A stretch of DNA of 64,000 nucleotides from UBA1756 sp045130235 (GCA_045130235.1 JBGUPJ010000048.1:1-64000); one strand, 5' to 3'. Shown: positions 1-8,282, counted from the stretch's first letter. Program-made: numbers and translations. The notes: a model not told the origin generated them from the letters alone.

Positions 1-352
1 GGAAGCCGATCCATACGGTGTCGTAGTCGGCAATGTTCTCGCACTTGCCCTGGATGGCGGGACGCGAGCTCTTGTCTTTCATCTCCAGCGTGGAGCGAGA
101 GTTTTTGTCGCGCCAGTTGAGATCGGCATCGGTGTAAGGCACCTCTGGGGTGATTTCGTAAAGGTCGGCGTTGAATTCGGTGGCCAGCTTCTCTGCAGCG
201 GCCTTGGTGGTACCCGTGGCCGAGAAATAAACGATAAGGGTCTTTTTCATTTCAGGTTGTTTTTGCGGGTTGTTACTATTGTTCTGACCGCATGCTGTAA
301 AGCTGAAAAGAGCAAACAGAGCAGCGGCAAAAAGGGTGAATGATTTTTTCAT
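1..352 (-). CDS. flavodoxin-like lipoprotein (partial, 3' end outside window)
   Basis: The reading frame starts with ATG at 352 and runs off the left edge. It opens with a lipoprotein signal (MKKSFTLF..., lipobox FTAC, Cys21). After a short Asn/Gln/Pro linker comes KKTLIVYFSATGTT, the phosphate-binding loop signature of flavodoxins, followed by a start typical of the Flavodoxin_4-type fold (AAAEKLATEF, YEITPEVPYT). The likely role is an FMN-binding electron carrier or NAD(P)H-dependent reductase tethered to the envelope. The gene lies 26 bp downstream of the aldehyde dehydrogenase on the same strand with no promoter word between, so co-transcription is likely. An internal ATG just before KKTLIVYF could give a cytosolic form, but the lipobox argues for the longer one. 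The C-terminal half is not visible. Confidence 0.8.
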   Translation of the reverse strand, partial: MKKSFTLFAAALFALFSFTACGQNNSNNPQKQPEMKKTLIVYFSATGTTKAAAEKLATEFNADLYEITPEVPYTDADLNWRDKNSRSTLEMKDKSSRPAIQGKCENIADYDTVWIGF

Positions 353-378
353 ATTGATGGAAATTGAATGGTTATCCT

Positions 379-1794
379 TTATCGCTCAAAGATCCTTAGG
401 ATTTTCATCTTTTTATCCCCCGACTTGCCGCCATAGGGATGCTCTCGCAGCGGCAGGTTGAGGCACGTGCGGCCTTTGAGTACGGTCTGCGGATGGGTGA
501 ACTCGCGGAAGCCCCACTCGCCGTGGTAGGCGCCCATGCCCGAATGCCCCGTACCGTTGAAAGGCACTCCCTTCACCATCATGTGGATACACACTTCGTT
601 GATGCAACCACCACCAAACTGCTGGGTGCGCATGACACGGTTGGCCCATCGCATATTTTTGGTAAACAAATACATAGCCAATGGATGCTCGCGGTCGGCA
701 ATGGTCTCCATCAACGGTTCCACCTCCGCATCCTTGAACGGAACGACGGGCAGCAGCGGACAGAACAGCTCGTGCTGCACAATAGGCTCGTCGATACCCA
801 CGGGGTAGATGAGGGTGGGAGCATAGCGGCGGCTCTCCTTGTCGCCAACCCCGCCGAAAACGATGCGGTCGCGGTACTCATCGGCCAAACGGGCGCATTT
901 GTCGTAGGCCCCTTCGGTGATAAGCTTGGGGTATTCGGGATTGGTTTCAGCATGTTCCCCGATCTGGGCTACAAAAGCTTTTTTCAGTTCTTCCAAGAAG
1001 GGCTTCGCCACCTCTTCAGCTACAGCTATCTGATTGATATTGATGCAGATCTGGCCGGCATTGCAAAGCTTGAAGAAGGCGATTTTGCGGGCGGCATCCT
1101 TCAGGTCGGCATCTTTGCGCACCACGCACCAGTTGCCTGTCTCGCCACCGAGTTCCAACGCCACGGGGGTGAGGTTCTTGGCGGCTTCCGTCAGCACATG
1201 CTTGCCCACCGCAGGCGAGCCGGTATAGAAAATCTTGTCGAAACGCTGCGCGAGACACATATCAGCCACATCGTGTCCGCCATCAATAAGGGTGACATAT
1301 TCCGGTGGGAACACCTCCGCGAAGAAGCGTTGGAGCGCCGCCGTGCTGGCCGCCGACTTGCTGCTGGCCTTGATGACCGCCGTGTTGCCACCACACATCG
1401 CCGCCGCCACCACCCCGATGGTGAGCAAAATGGGGAAGTTGAACGGACTGATAACCAACGACACACCATAGGGCATCTTATAGACTTTGGTCACCATGCT
1501 GGGGAAACACATGAAGCCGCTGAAATGGCATTCCGGACGTGCCCACCGGCGCAATCCTCTTATCATCTCATTGATTTCCACGATGATAGGACCAATGTCA
1601 CACAGGTATGCCTCCACTTGACTCCGTCCCAAATCCTCGGCCAGTGCATCCTCAAACTCCTTCTCATGAGCGATGACCGCCGCTTTCAACTTCTTGAGCT
1701 GCTGGATGCGCCACTTTATCGGAAGCGTGGCACCCGTACGGAAGAACTTTCGCTGCGCCGCCACGATATTGCTGATTTCGGTTTCTGTGAACAT
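379..1794 (-). CDS. NAD(P)-dependent aldehyde dehydrogenase (class 3-like)
   Basis: This 471-residue protein is an aldehyde dehydrogenase that oxidises an aldehyde to the acid with NAD(P). Visible elements are PFNFP (Asn118), the cofactor loop TGSPAVGK (191-198), the general base in LELGG (Glu214) and the nucleophile Cys250 in NAGQICI. The length and lack of an N-terminal extension fit the class 3 (fatty/aromatic aldehyde) branch. The motif after the base reads ELGGETG where most members have ELGGKS, an unusual Lys-to-Glu change. The gene lies downstream of an iron-dependent alcohol dehydrogenase on the same strand, so the pair may interconvert alcohol, aldehyde and acid. The substrate cannot be read from sequence. 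Family assignment is secure; specificity is not. Confidence 0.9.
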   Translation of the reverse strand: MFTETEISNIVAAQRKFFRTGATLPIKWRIQQLKKLKAAVIAHEKEFEDALAEDLGRSQVEAYLCDIGPIIVEINEMIRGLRRWARPECHFSGFMCFPSMVTKVYKMPYGVSLVISPFNFPILLTIGVVAAAMCGGNTAVIKASSKSAASTAALQRFFAEVFPPEYVTLIDGGHDVADMCLAQRFDKIFYTGSPAVGKHVLTEAAKNLTPVALELGGETGNWCVVRKDADLKDAARKIAFFKLCNAGQICININQIAVAEEVAKPFLEELKKAFVAQIGEHAETNPEYPKLITEGAYDKCARLADEYRDRIVFGGVGDKESRRYAPTLIYPVGIDEPIVQHELFCPLLPVVPFKDAEVEPLMETIADREHPLAMYLFTKNMRWANRVMRTQQFGGGCINEVCIHMMVKGVPFNGTGHSGMGAYHGEWGFREFTHPQTVLKGRTCLNLPLREHPYGGKSGDKKMKILRIFER

Positions 1795-1805
1795 GGTTGA
1801 AGTTG

Positions 1806-1853
1806 TTGAATTGTTGAACTGTTGAATCGTTGAATTGTTGAATTGTTGAATTG
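1806..1853. repeat. 8-bp tandem repeat (TTGAATTG)x6
   Basis: Six near-identical 8-bp units (TTGAATTG with two variant copies) fill the gap between the alcohol dehydrogenase and aldehyde dehydrogenase genes. The array starts only 12 bp upstream of the aldehyde dehydrogenase ATG, so it occupies its translation-initiation region. Copy-number change there could alter expression; this is inference. Confidence 0.9.
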
Positions 1854-1865
1854 TTTGTTAGGGAG

Positions 1866-3143
1866 TTAAAAAGGCATTTGGATTCTTAGTTTTCCATTTT
1901 CAGTTTTCCGTTTTCCATTTTCCGTTTTCAGTTTTCCGTTTTCCGTTTTCAGTTTCTCCAGCACCTTCCGGATGTCCTCGTTGCTGAAGGTCATGGGGGC
2001 TGAGTAGTTGATGGAGTCTTTGGCAATCATGTGGGTAAGTTCTTCAAAATCACCCTCTTTAATAGGAGCAGAAAGGTTGTCCATGCCACACTCGTGAATC
2101 AGCTGGGCCACGGCTTGCAGAAAACGGTCGGCGGCATCGGCATCGCTGGTGCTTTCATCGGCGAGCTGGCAGTAGCGTGCCAGCATGGCGTACCGCGCCC
2201 GACAGACCTCTTTCTGATACTCCAACACGGGCATCATCATCAAGGTAATAGCCTGTCCGTGAGGGATATGGTACTTAGCGCCGATACTATGGGCGAAGGC
2301 ATGTACGTAGCCGGCCAGCTGCGTGTTGATGGCGTTGCCGCCGTACATGGCAGCGCGACACATTGCCAGCCGCGACTCGATGTTTTCGGGCTCTTTCATC
2401 ACGATGGGGAGGTGTTGAAAGATCAGCCGCACCCCCTCTTGGGAGAGCCGCATGTTCTCTTCATCCATTTCCACATCGCTCACCGCACCTTCCACCACAT
2501 GGCTGAGGGCATCCATACCGCAGGCGGCCGTCACCTGACGGGGTGCGTGAATCGTGAGTTCGCTGTCGAGAATCACATGGGTGACGTTGAGACCTATCAG
2601 CACGGTGGAGCCTTTCACGCCACGGCCGTTGGTCACCACAGCGCCAACGGTTATTTCAGCACCCGTGCCGGCAGTGGAGGGCACCGAAATCATCGGCAAG
2701 GTCTTTCCCGGCACGGCCAGAAATTTGAGCAACAATGCTTTAGTATGGATATGCGACAGCTTCACTCCGGCAACAATCATCTTGCAGGTGTCGAGCACCG
2801 AGCCGCCCCCCAAGGCGATTACGCACTCAGCCCGACAGGCCATTGCCGCCTGGCGGCCCGCGTCAACCAGGGCGATAGTGGGTTCGGAGTTGATGTCGGC
2901 AAACAGGGTGCAGCCCACGCCGGCGGCCTGCAGCGACTGCATGATGGCCTGCTCGTAGCCCAACTGCTGAAGGGTCCTGTCGGTCACCAGCAGCACTTGC
3001 TTGTAGCCACACTGCCGGCAAATCTCCCCGATCTGCGCCCTCGACTGGTGGCCTTCCACCACCTGCGGTTTGGGCAGCGGCACATGGTGAATCACCTTTC
3101 CCGGCAACTTGTGTATCTGCTTCCTGAAACGATAGGTATCCAT
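1866..3143 (-). CDS. iron-containing alcohol dehydrogenase with repeat-encoded C-terminal tail
   Basis: This 425-residue group III (iron-dependent) alcohol dehydrogenase has the cofactor motif GGGSVLDTC (112-120). All four metal ligands of the family are in place: Asp211 and His215 in DALSHVVEG, His281 in YVHAFAHSIG and His295 in IPHG (14 residues apart, as in FucO). It probably reduces an aldehyde or oxidises an alcohol with NAD(P)H. The last 30 or so residues are not enzyme-like: they read as a heptapeptide (KTENGKL/R) repeated three times, encoded by a 7-bp tandem DNA array. The ancestral stop codon was probably lost and the intergenic array became coding. The gene follows rimM by 13 bp and precedes an aldehyde dehydrogenase. 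Confidence 0.9.
   Translation of the reverse strand: MDTYRFRKQIHKLPGKVIHHVPLPKPQVVEGHQSRAQIGEICRQCGYKQVLLVTDRTLQQLGYEQAIMQSLQAAGVGCTLFADINSEPTIALVDAGRQAAMACRAECVIALGGGSVLDTCKMIVAGVKLSHIHTKALLLKFLAVPGKTLPMISVPSTAGTGAEITVGAVVTNGRGVKGSTVLIGLNVTHVILDSELTIHAPRQVTAACGMDALSHVVEGAVSDVEMDEENMRLSQEGVRLIFQHLPIVMKEPENIESRLAMCRAAMYGGNAINTQLAGYVHAFAHSIGAKYHIPHGQAITLMMMPVLEYQKEVCRARYAMLARYCQLADESTSDADAADRFLQAVAQLIHECGMDNLSAPIKEGDFEELTHMIAKDSINYSAPMTFSNEDIRKVLEKLKTENGKLKTENGKRKTENGKLRIQMPF
1889..1951. repeat. 7-bp tandem array inside the adh 3' end
   Basis: Nine contiguous heptamers of the form (G/A)TTTTC(C/A) on the plus strand. Three 7-bp units make 21 bp, so the array translates in frame as a repeated heptapeptide at the end of the alcohol dehydrogenase. 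Gain or loss of one unit would shift the frame and change the protein end. Confidence 0.9.
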
Positions 3144-3156
3144 AGAAAATTCTCCC

Positions 3157-3675
3157 CTACCCTTCCAAATAAATGTCTATCAAACCTTCGGGAGCGGCCA
3201 CGCGCAAAATACGCTGCTCACGGTCCACCTCCTCGAAGATGTCGTCCACCGCAGGAATCAGAATTTCCTTCCCGTCCTTATCTACCTGCATGATGGGCTG
3301 GTTGCTCACATCAATGAAGTCCTTACAGATGCCGATGTTACCCTTTTCTTTATCAATTACCTGAAAACCAATCACTTCGTGGTAATAGAATTTATTACCC
3401 GTCAGCGGCGGCAGCTCGGTAATAGGAAGATACATCTCCATTTTCACCAGCGACTTGGCCTCTTCGCCATCCACATCGGCGAATTTCACCACCGCATTGT
3501 TGCCGTTGCGCAATTCTATGCTTTCAATCATGTAGGGGATGTATTCATCGCCCTCCAGCAGGAAAACGGCCCGCAGGTTGCTGTATTTTTCGGGCTCGTC
3601 GGTGTCGAGGAATATGGTCAGCTCGCCCTTGTAGCCGAAAGGTTTGGTGATGATGCCGAGGTAGAAATATTCCAT
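3157..3675 (-). CDS. rimM: ribosome maturation factor RimM
   Basis: This 172-residue protein matches RimM, which binds ribosomal protein S19 and helps mature the 3' domain of 16S rRNA in the small subunit. The N-terminal RimM barrel opens with YLGIITKPFGYKGELTI, with the conserved G-x-x-G-E-L pattern. The C-terminal PRC-barrel half begins near residue 95 (KFYYHEVIGFQV) and ends in the typical ILIPAVDDIF...DIYLEG. Length is normal. It lies 9 bp after lpxC on the same strand, so it probably belongs to the lpxD-lpxC-rimM transcript. This is an uncommon pairing, since rimM often sits with rpsP and trmD. Confidence 0.95.
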   Translation of the reverse strand: MEYFYLGIITKPFGYKGELTIFLDTDEPEKYSNLRAVFLLEGDEYIPYMIESIELRNGNNAVVKFADVDGEEAKSLVKMEMYLPITELPPLTGNKFYYHEVIGFQVIDKEKGNIGICKDFIDVSNQPIMQVDKDGKEILIPAVDDIFEEVDREQRILRVAAPEGLIDIYLEG

Positions 3676-3684
3676 GGTAAAAGG

Positions 3685-4593
3685 TTATTGGATGTTGGCG
3701 AGAAGGAGTTTCACCAACTCGGTGTTGGCGAAATGGCCCGGGTGGGAGGCCACCACATGGCCTTTCAGCGGACGGCCCAGCAGGTAGAGGTCGCCGACGA
3801 GGTCGAGCAGCTTGTGGCGGGCCGGCTCGTTGTCGTGGTGCAGATCCACATTGTTGAGGATGCCGTTCTCCGTCACCTTCAGGTCAGACTTATGGAAGAA
3901 GGCGGCCAGCTGGTCCAGCACCTCCTGCGGGGGCACCTGCGCCACAAAGACGATGGCGTTGTCCACATCGCCGCCGTGTGCCATTCCATGCTGGATGAGG
4001 AACAGCAGCTCGTGCAGAAACACGAACGTACGGCAGTTGTATAATTCGGGAACAAATTTTTTAATATCTTTAATTTCAGCATGTTGCGCGGCCAGCACCT
4101 GCGTGCCGTAGTCCACATCCACCTCGGCGCGGAAGTCGTCGGCCGGGGTGACGGTGATGGAAATCTGCTTCTCGGGAAGGGTGAAGGTCACGGGCTCTTT
4201 CACGATGAAATACTCGCGCTCGTCCTCTTGTTCCACGATGTTCACCTTCTGCAAAGCCTCCACATAGAGGCGCGAGCTGCCGTCGAGGATGGGCGTTTCG
4301 CCCGCGTCGATGTCGATGAGCACGTTGTCGATTTGCAGTCCGGCGAGGGCGGCCATCAGGTGCTCGATGGTGCGCACCTCAGCCTCGCCCTCACGGATGG
4401 AGGTGCCGCGGGAGGTGTCGAACACGTTGGTGCCCAGCGCTTTCACGGTGGGGGTGCCGGGCAGGTCAACCCTGCGGAATACGATGCCGTGGCCGGCGGG
4501 GGCGGGCAGGAACGTCACAGTGACCTGCTTGCCCGTATGCAACCCTTTTCCCGACAGGGAAATGGAGGCTGAAATAGTGGTTTGTTTACTCAT
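3685..4593 (-). CDS. lpxC: UDP-3-O-acyl-N-acetylglucosamine deacetylase LpxC (not fused to FabZ)
   Basis: LpxC catalyses the first committed step of lipid A synthesis, a zinc-dependent deacetylation in the cytoplasm. The 302-residue product covers both LpxC halves. Zinc ligands are visible as His78 (TIEHLMAAL), His260 and Asp264 (RHKLLDLVGD); the catalytic C-terminal His287 is in SHPGH. The protein stops right after this domain. In many Bacteroidota LpxC is fused to FabZ (about 460 residues), and that FabZ part is absent here and does not follow as a separate gene. The start overlaps the end of lpxD by 8 bp, indicating translational coupling. Confidence 0.95.
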   Translation of the reverse strand: MSKQTTISASISLSGKGLHTGKQVTVTFLPAPAGHGIVFRRVDLPGTPTVKALGTNVFDTSRGTSIREGEAEVRTIEHLMAALAGLQIDNVLIDIDAGETPILDGSSRLYVEALQKVNIVEQEDEREYFIVKEPVTFTLPEKQISITVTPADDFRAEVDVDYGTQVLAAQHAEIKDIKKFVPELYNCRTFVFLHELLFLIQHGMAHGGDVDNAIVFVAQVPPQEVLDQLAAFFHKSDLKVTENGILNNVDLHHDNEPARHKLLDLVGDLYLLGRPLKGHVVASHPGHFANTELVKLLLANIQ

Positions 4594-5611
4594 TTTGCGA
4601 AAGTTTTTTCTCTAAAGCGTCCACGCGCTTGTACAGCTCGGGTAATTTTTTTCTATAAATGATGAGTCGTTTTTCTTCTCCGAAAGGAATGGCGGGAGAA
4701 CCCAACACAATCTGTCCATCCTTAATCGAGTGGCTGACACCCGACTGTGCGCCCACCATCACGCCGTCGCCAACGGTGATGTGACCGGCCACAGCGCCTT
4801 GTCCGCCGATGATGCAGTGCTTGCCAATCTTGGCCGAGCCTGCCACGCCGGTCTGTGCCGCAAAGGCCGATGCCTCGCCAATCTCCACATTGTGAGCGAT
4901 TTGGATGAGGTTGTCGAGTTTCACATTCTTGTGGATGATGGTGGAACCCATGGTAGAACGGTCGATGCAGGTGTTGGCACCGATCTCCACGTTGTCCTCG
5001 ATACGCACGTTACCGATTTGCGGCACCTTGATGAAGTCGCCGTCCTTGGGGGCGAAGCCGAAGCCGTCGGCGCCGATCACCGCGCCCGCGTGGATGATGC
5101 AGTGGTTGCCGATTTCACATTCGGCATACACCTTCACGCCGGAGTTGAGGGTGGTGTCGCAGCCCACGCGCACATGGTCGCCGAGGCACACATGCGGGAA
5201 AATCTGGCAGTTGTCGCCGATGACCACGTTCTCGCCCACGCTCACAAACTCGCCGATATAGACGTTCTGGCCGATGGTGGCCGTGGGGGCGATGCACGCG
5301 TGCTGCGAGATGCCGGGCTTGTGGCGTTTCGACTGATTGTAGAAGTCGAGCAGCTGGGCGAAAGCCACGTAGGCATCGGGCACCTTGATGAGGGTGCAGG
5401 ACACGGGCTTCTCCGGCTCAAACGTCTTGTTGACGATGGCCGCCGTTGCCTTGGTCTCGTAAATGTAATGAGTGTATTTGGGATTGGCGAGGAAGGTCAG
5501 TCCGCCGGGGACGCCTTCTTCAATTTTGCAAACAGTGTTGATGACCCCGTCGGGGTTGCCGACCACCTCTGCGGAGAGCAGTCCGGCGATTTGAGCGATT
5601 TTAAATTCCAT
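4586..5611 (-). CDS. lpxD: UDP-3-O-(3-hydroxyacyl)glucosamine N-acyltransferase LpxD
   Basis: LpxD adds the second hydroxyacyl chain during lipid A synthesis in the cytoplasm, using acyl-ACP. The 341-residue protein has the N-terminal uridine-binding domain (to about residue 100) and a long left-handed beta-helix of hexapeptide repeats (e.g. IGDNCQIFPHVCLG, GANTCIDRSTMG). It contains QIAHNVEIG with the catalytic histidine, and a short helical C-terminus. Length is normal. It is first in a run lpxD-lpxC-rimM on the minus strand. A TACTTTTG promoter word lies just upstream at 5628-5635. Confidence 0.96.
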   Translation of the reverse strand: MEFKIAQIAGLLSAEVVGNPDGVINTVCKIEEGVPGGLTFLANPKYTHYIYETKATAAIVNKTFEPEKPVSCTLIKVPDAYVAFAQLLDFYNQSKRHKPGISQHACIAPTATIGQNVYIGEFVSVGENVVIGDNCQIFPHVCLGDHVRVGCDTTLNSGVKVYAECEIGNHCIIHAGAVIGADGFGFAPKDGDFIKVPQIGNVRIEDNVEIGANTCIDRSTMGSTIIHKNVKLDNLIQIAHNVEIGEASAFAAQTGVAGSAKIGKHCIIGGQGAVAGHITVGDGVMVGAQSGVSHSIKDGQIVLGSPAIPFGEEKRLIIYRKKLPELYKRVDALEKKLSQNE

Positions 5612-5627
5612 CTTAAAAAAAATTTGG

Positions 5628-5635
5628 CAAAAGTA
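5628..5635 (-). promoter_or_regulatory. -7 promoter word of lpxD
   Basis: TACTTTTG on the minus strand matches the Bacteroidota -7 consensus TAnnTTTG and lies 17 bp upstream of the lpxD ATG. The -33 box is not clear. Confidence 0.6.
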
Positions 5636-5714
5636 CGTAAAATTACTTAAATAGCGGATAGAAATGTTTTATGATTTTTTTTGTCGTTATTGACGAGCGA
5701 GGCGAAAAATGTTG

Positions 5715-5722
5715 TATTTTTG
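5715..5722 (+). promoter_or_regulatory. -7 promoter word of tRNA-Ser
   Basis: TATTTTTG ends only four bases before the first base of the mature tRNA. Transcription in Bacteroidota starts a few bases after this word, so the primary transcript may begin at or next to the mature 5' end. Confidence 0.65.
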
Positions 5723-5726
5723 CCGC

Positions 5727-5813
5727 GGAAAGTTGCCGGAGTGGTCGAACGGGGCAGACTCGAAATCTGTTGAACCCTTCGGGGTTCCGGGGGTTCGAAT
5801 CCCTCACTTTCCG
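5727..5813 (+). tRNA. tRNA-Ser (anticodon CGA)
   Basis: The cloverleaf is complete. Acceptor stem GGAAAGT pairs with ACTTTCC, with discriminator G at 5813. The anticodon stem-loop is GCAGA-CTCGAAA-TCTGT with anticodon CGA at 5761-5763, reading the UCG serine codon. A long class II variable arm (GAACCCTTCGGGGTTC) and the T loop GGTTCGAATCC are present. The 3' CCA is not encoded. It stands alone and is followed directly by a terminator hairpin. Confidence 0.97.
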
Positions 5814-5814
5814 C

Positions 5815-5855
5815 AAACAATTAAGGCGATGCAAAAAGCATCGCCTTAATTGTTT
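5815..5855 (+). terminator. perfect 18-bp hairpin after tRNA-Ser
   Basis: Arms at 5815-5832 and 5838-5855 are perfect complements around an AAAAA loop. The ends are A-rich on the left and T-rich on the right, so it can terminate both the tRNA transcript and the oppositely oriented propeller gene. Confidence 0.9.
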
Positions 5856-5884
5856 ACAGGAAGCCCGCGGCGGCGAAGGGATAT

Positions 5885-7369
5885 TCAATCCCTCGTTTTC
5901 CTCCTCCGTACCCTATGCACGATGATTCCTGCTGCCACTGCCAGCAGGCTCCCCGCCGCCAACAACAACCACGGCCATGCGGCAGCAGTCGCGTGTTTCT
6001 CCCCATCGGATTCCTCCGTTCCAGTACTGTTCTCTTGTACCTTCAAAGTGTCGGCCTTTTCGGGATACAGGTATTCTACCTGAAAGACATCCACCGCATT
6101 TCCGCCCGCATGGTTTCGCCCCTGTGAGGTGGTAATAACCGTGGTGCCGTCGGCCGAGATGTCTAACCCGACAGGATAGCTGTCAACCTCCGCAGAGGCA
6201 ATCAGCTTCATGGTGCGGGTGTCCACCACGCACAGCCGACTGGCCACATTACAAGCCGCAAAAATGAAATTTCCAGATGGTGATGCCCCAATGGTGCGGG
6301 CTCCCGGCATCACTTTGCACTCCTCCCAGCCATTGAGAGTTACCAGGTGGTTCTCCATCTGTGGGAGCACTTTCAGAAACTGGTCAAGACGTATTCGCTG
6401 GATTACCCCGGCATTGTTGCTGCTGAGGTAAAGCCACCCGTTTTGGATGAGCAGATGCCGCGTATTGGTGCGCATCCCCATCACCCTGCCCAGATACTCC
6501 TTCTTTTGCAGGTCTATCACGCCAATGCCCCCTGGTCCGCCCATGCAGCCTACCAGCAGGTAGTGGTCGTCGGGAGTGAATACCGTACCCCGCAAAAGAT
6601 ACCCGCTGTGCTTGTCGCGGTCGATAGAAGTGGTGAGGCTGAAATTCAATTCTAATTGATAATCAATAATATATAATTTCTCATAGTGCCATTCCTCTGG
6701 ATTATCGCTGCTGGCATCGATGATGGCCACCGTGTTGTCGCCCCAGTGCGTGACGGCAATATGGTTCCCTTTGTGCGAACAGACAATCATCTTGGGCAGT
6801 GGGCCTGTCTCCATAAGCCGAATGATGGAGTCGGTGCGGGTGTCAATAACGGCTAATGCTGATGGGTCTTGTGCGTTGAGGTCGTAGCTGCGACGGTAGT
6901 AGGGAACCCACAGGTAGCGCCCACCGTGCGAGAAGGTGCTCTCCACGGGTTTTCCCATGAAAGCATTGATATTCAGGGAGTCTTCGGAATAATGGGTGAA
7001 AGGAAACAACCCGCTGGGAGGCGCCCACAATGCTTTGTGCGCCGCCCCAAACCGGTGGTGGATGGTCTTCAGCTTTTTCCAAGTCCCCATCTCATACACC
7101 ACAGTGCTGCCCCCTTCCAATGAGTTGACGTAAAACTTGCTCCCGTCGGGATGGATGTTCACCGATTTTGGGGAATAGATGTCTTTGTCCATCGTGGCCG
7201 ACTGCCGCCAGTCGTACTGTTGCATCTTATGAACCAGATGAAGCGTTACCAATGTGTCGTCGGAGATGGTTTGGGTGCCTATGGCTGGGTGTACGAGGGT
7301 TTGCCCCCACACCACAGAACTCAATAGGGTGATGGTTTGTAGGAGGAAGATAAAATGTCGTATTTTCAT
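5885..7369 (-). CDS. membrane-anchored YVTN/YncE-type beta-propeller protein
   Basis: This predicted 494-residue exported protein has an N-terminal signal peptide (MKIRHFIFLLQ... VWGQ). A body of 40-50 residue beta-propeller repeats follows: SPKSVNIHPDGSKFYVNS, GGRYLWVPYY, GNHIAVTHWGDNTVAIID, DDHYLLVGCMGG, SGNFIFAACNVASRLCVVD. A C-terminal transmembrane helix with a basic end (PWLLLAAGSLLAV...HRVRRRK) completes it. The fold is that of YncE-like surface-layer propellers that bind ligands or partners; no enzyme motif is seen. A longer frame runs upstream to 7660, but the ATG at 7369 overlaps the stop of the agmatinase gene as ATGA and precedes the signal peptide, so it is the likely start. Function unknown. 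Confidence 0.8.
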   Translation of the reverse strand: MKIRHFIFLLQTITLLSSVVWGQTLVHPAIGTQTISDDTLVTLHLVHKMQQYDWRQSATMDKDIYSPKSVNIHPDGSKFYVNSLEGGSTVVYEMGTWKKLKTIHHRFGAAHKALWAPPSGLFPFTHYSEDSLNINAFMGKPVESTFSHGGRYLWVPYYRRSYDLNAQDPSALAVIDTRTDSIIRLMETGPLPKMIVCSHKGNHIAVTHWGDNTVAIIDASSDNPEEWHYEKLYIIDYQLELNFSLTTSIDRDKHSGYLLRGTVFTPDDHYLLVGCMGGPGGIGVIDLQKKEYLGRVMGMRTNTRHLLIQNGWLYLSSNNAGVIQRIRLDQFLKVLPQMENHLVTLNGWEECKVMPGARTIGASPSGNFIFAACNVASRLCVVDTRTMKLIASAEVDSYPVGLDISADGTTVITTSQGRNHAGGNAVDVFQVEYLYPEKADTLKVQENSTGTEESDGEKHATAAAWPWLLLAAGSLLAVAAGIIVHRVRRRKTRD

Positions 7370-8256
7370 CTTATTATATTGTTGTGATATACCTCTAACA
7401 GGGTGATGATACGGTAAACGAGGGTGGCCGCCAGCACGTCCGACACCACGTTGTCGGGTTGGGGACACAGTTCCACCACGTCGAACCCCACAATGCGCTT
7501 GTGTTTCGCCACCTTGTCGAGTAGTCGAACCAACTCGTACCAGCTGAGACCGCCGGGGAGGGGAGTGCCAGTGGCGGGCAGCACCGAGGGGTCCAGTCCG
7601 TCGAGATCGATGGTAAGATAGACATCTTCGGTGAGACGGTCGCACACTCTGTCCATCCATTTGGGATTTGAACCAACAATTTGGTGGGCATAGAAGGTGT
7701 TGTTTTCCACGATGTTAGGCTTTTCTTCAATGCAAACATTGCGAATGCCCACCTGCACTACATTTGTTCCCATCTCTTGTGCCCGTCGCATCACGCAGGC
7801 ATGGTTGTACGGAGAATGATGGTACTCGTCGCGCAGGTCAGCGTGGGCGTCAATCTGTAGTACTGAGAGGTTGGGGAAGCGCTCCTTGGCCGCACGGATG
7901 GCTCCCACACTCACCGAATGTTCGCCCCCTAAAAGGCCTACCATTTTCCCCATACCCATAAAATGCCCGGCTCGCTCATATACCGACTGCACCATAGCCT
8001 CGGGGGTGGAGAGGTCGAGCTGGGGGGTGTCGGTGAAAATACCGGCAGTGTAAGCTTCCATCCCATACATGGTATCGTAAAGCTCCAGACTGTCCGACGC
8101 TTCGATAATCGCCTGCGGACCCTTGTCGGCTCCCTTCACAAAAGTGCTGGTTCCATCGTACGGAACAGGTATCAACACATATTTCGCAGTTTTCTCCTGC
8201 GCAAACTCCTCCTCCATATCCAGAAAGTAGGAGGTCTCTTTGGGCATTTTTTTCAT
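7366..8256 (-). CDS. speB: agmatinase / ureohydrolase family protein
   Basis: This 296-residue protein belongs to the arginase-agmatinase-formiminoglutamase superfamily, which cleaves a guanidinium group with a binuclear Mn centre. Metal-binding motifs are GGEHSVSVG, QIDAHADLRDEY and TIDLDGLDPSVLPATGTP, all intact. Agmatinase (agmatine to putrescine plus urea) is the best guess from motif style, but substrate choice among ureohydrolases is not certain. ATG 8256 was chosen because a TAATTTTG promoter word lies at 8275-8282, inside the longer frame that begins at 8325. The stop overlaps the start of the propeller gene by 4 bp. Confidence 0.85.
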   Translation of the reverse strand: MKKMPKETSYFLDMEEEFAQEKTAKYVLIPVPYDGTSTFVKGADKGPQAIIEASDSLELYDTMYGMEAYTAGIFTDTPQLDLSTPEAMVQSVYERAGHFMGMGKMVGLLGGEHSVSVGAIRAAKERFPNLSVLQIDAHADLRDEYHHSPYNHACVMRRAQEMGTNVVQVGIRNVCIEEKPNIVENNTFYAHQIVGSNPKWMDRVCDRLTEDVYLTIDLDGLDPSVLPATGTPLPGGLSWYELVRLLDKVAKHKRIVGFDVVELCPQPDNVVSDVLAATLVYRIITLLEVYHNNIIR

Positions 8257-8274
8257 AGAAAATTTTTTAGCCAG

Positions 8275-8282
8275 CAAAATTA
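8275..8282 (-). promoter_or_regulatory. -7 promoter word of the agmatinase gene
   Basis: TAATTTTG on the minus strand, 18 bp upstream of ATG 8256. It fixes the start choice, since a start at 8325 would lie upstream of the promoter. Confidence 0.6.

Noticed and set aside
439..1800. 453-residue open frame antisense to the aldehyde dehydrogenase
   Set aside because: Shadow frame; catalytic motifs of the aldehyde dehydrogenase on the other strand are intact.
7370..7660. 97-codon upstream extension of the beta-propeller frame
   Set aside because: It lies inside the agmatinase gene and would place the signal peptide internally.
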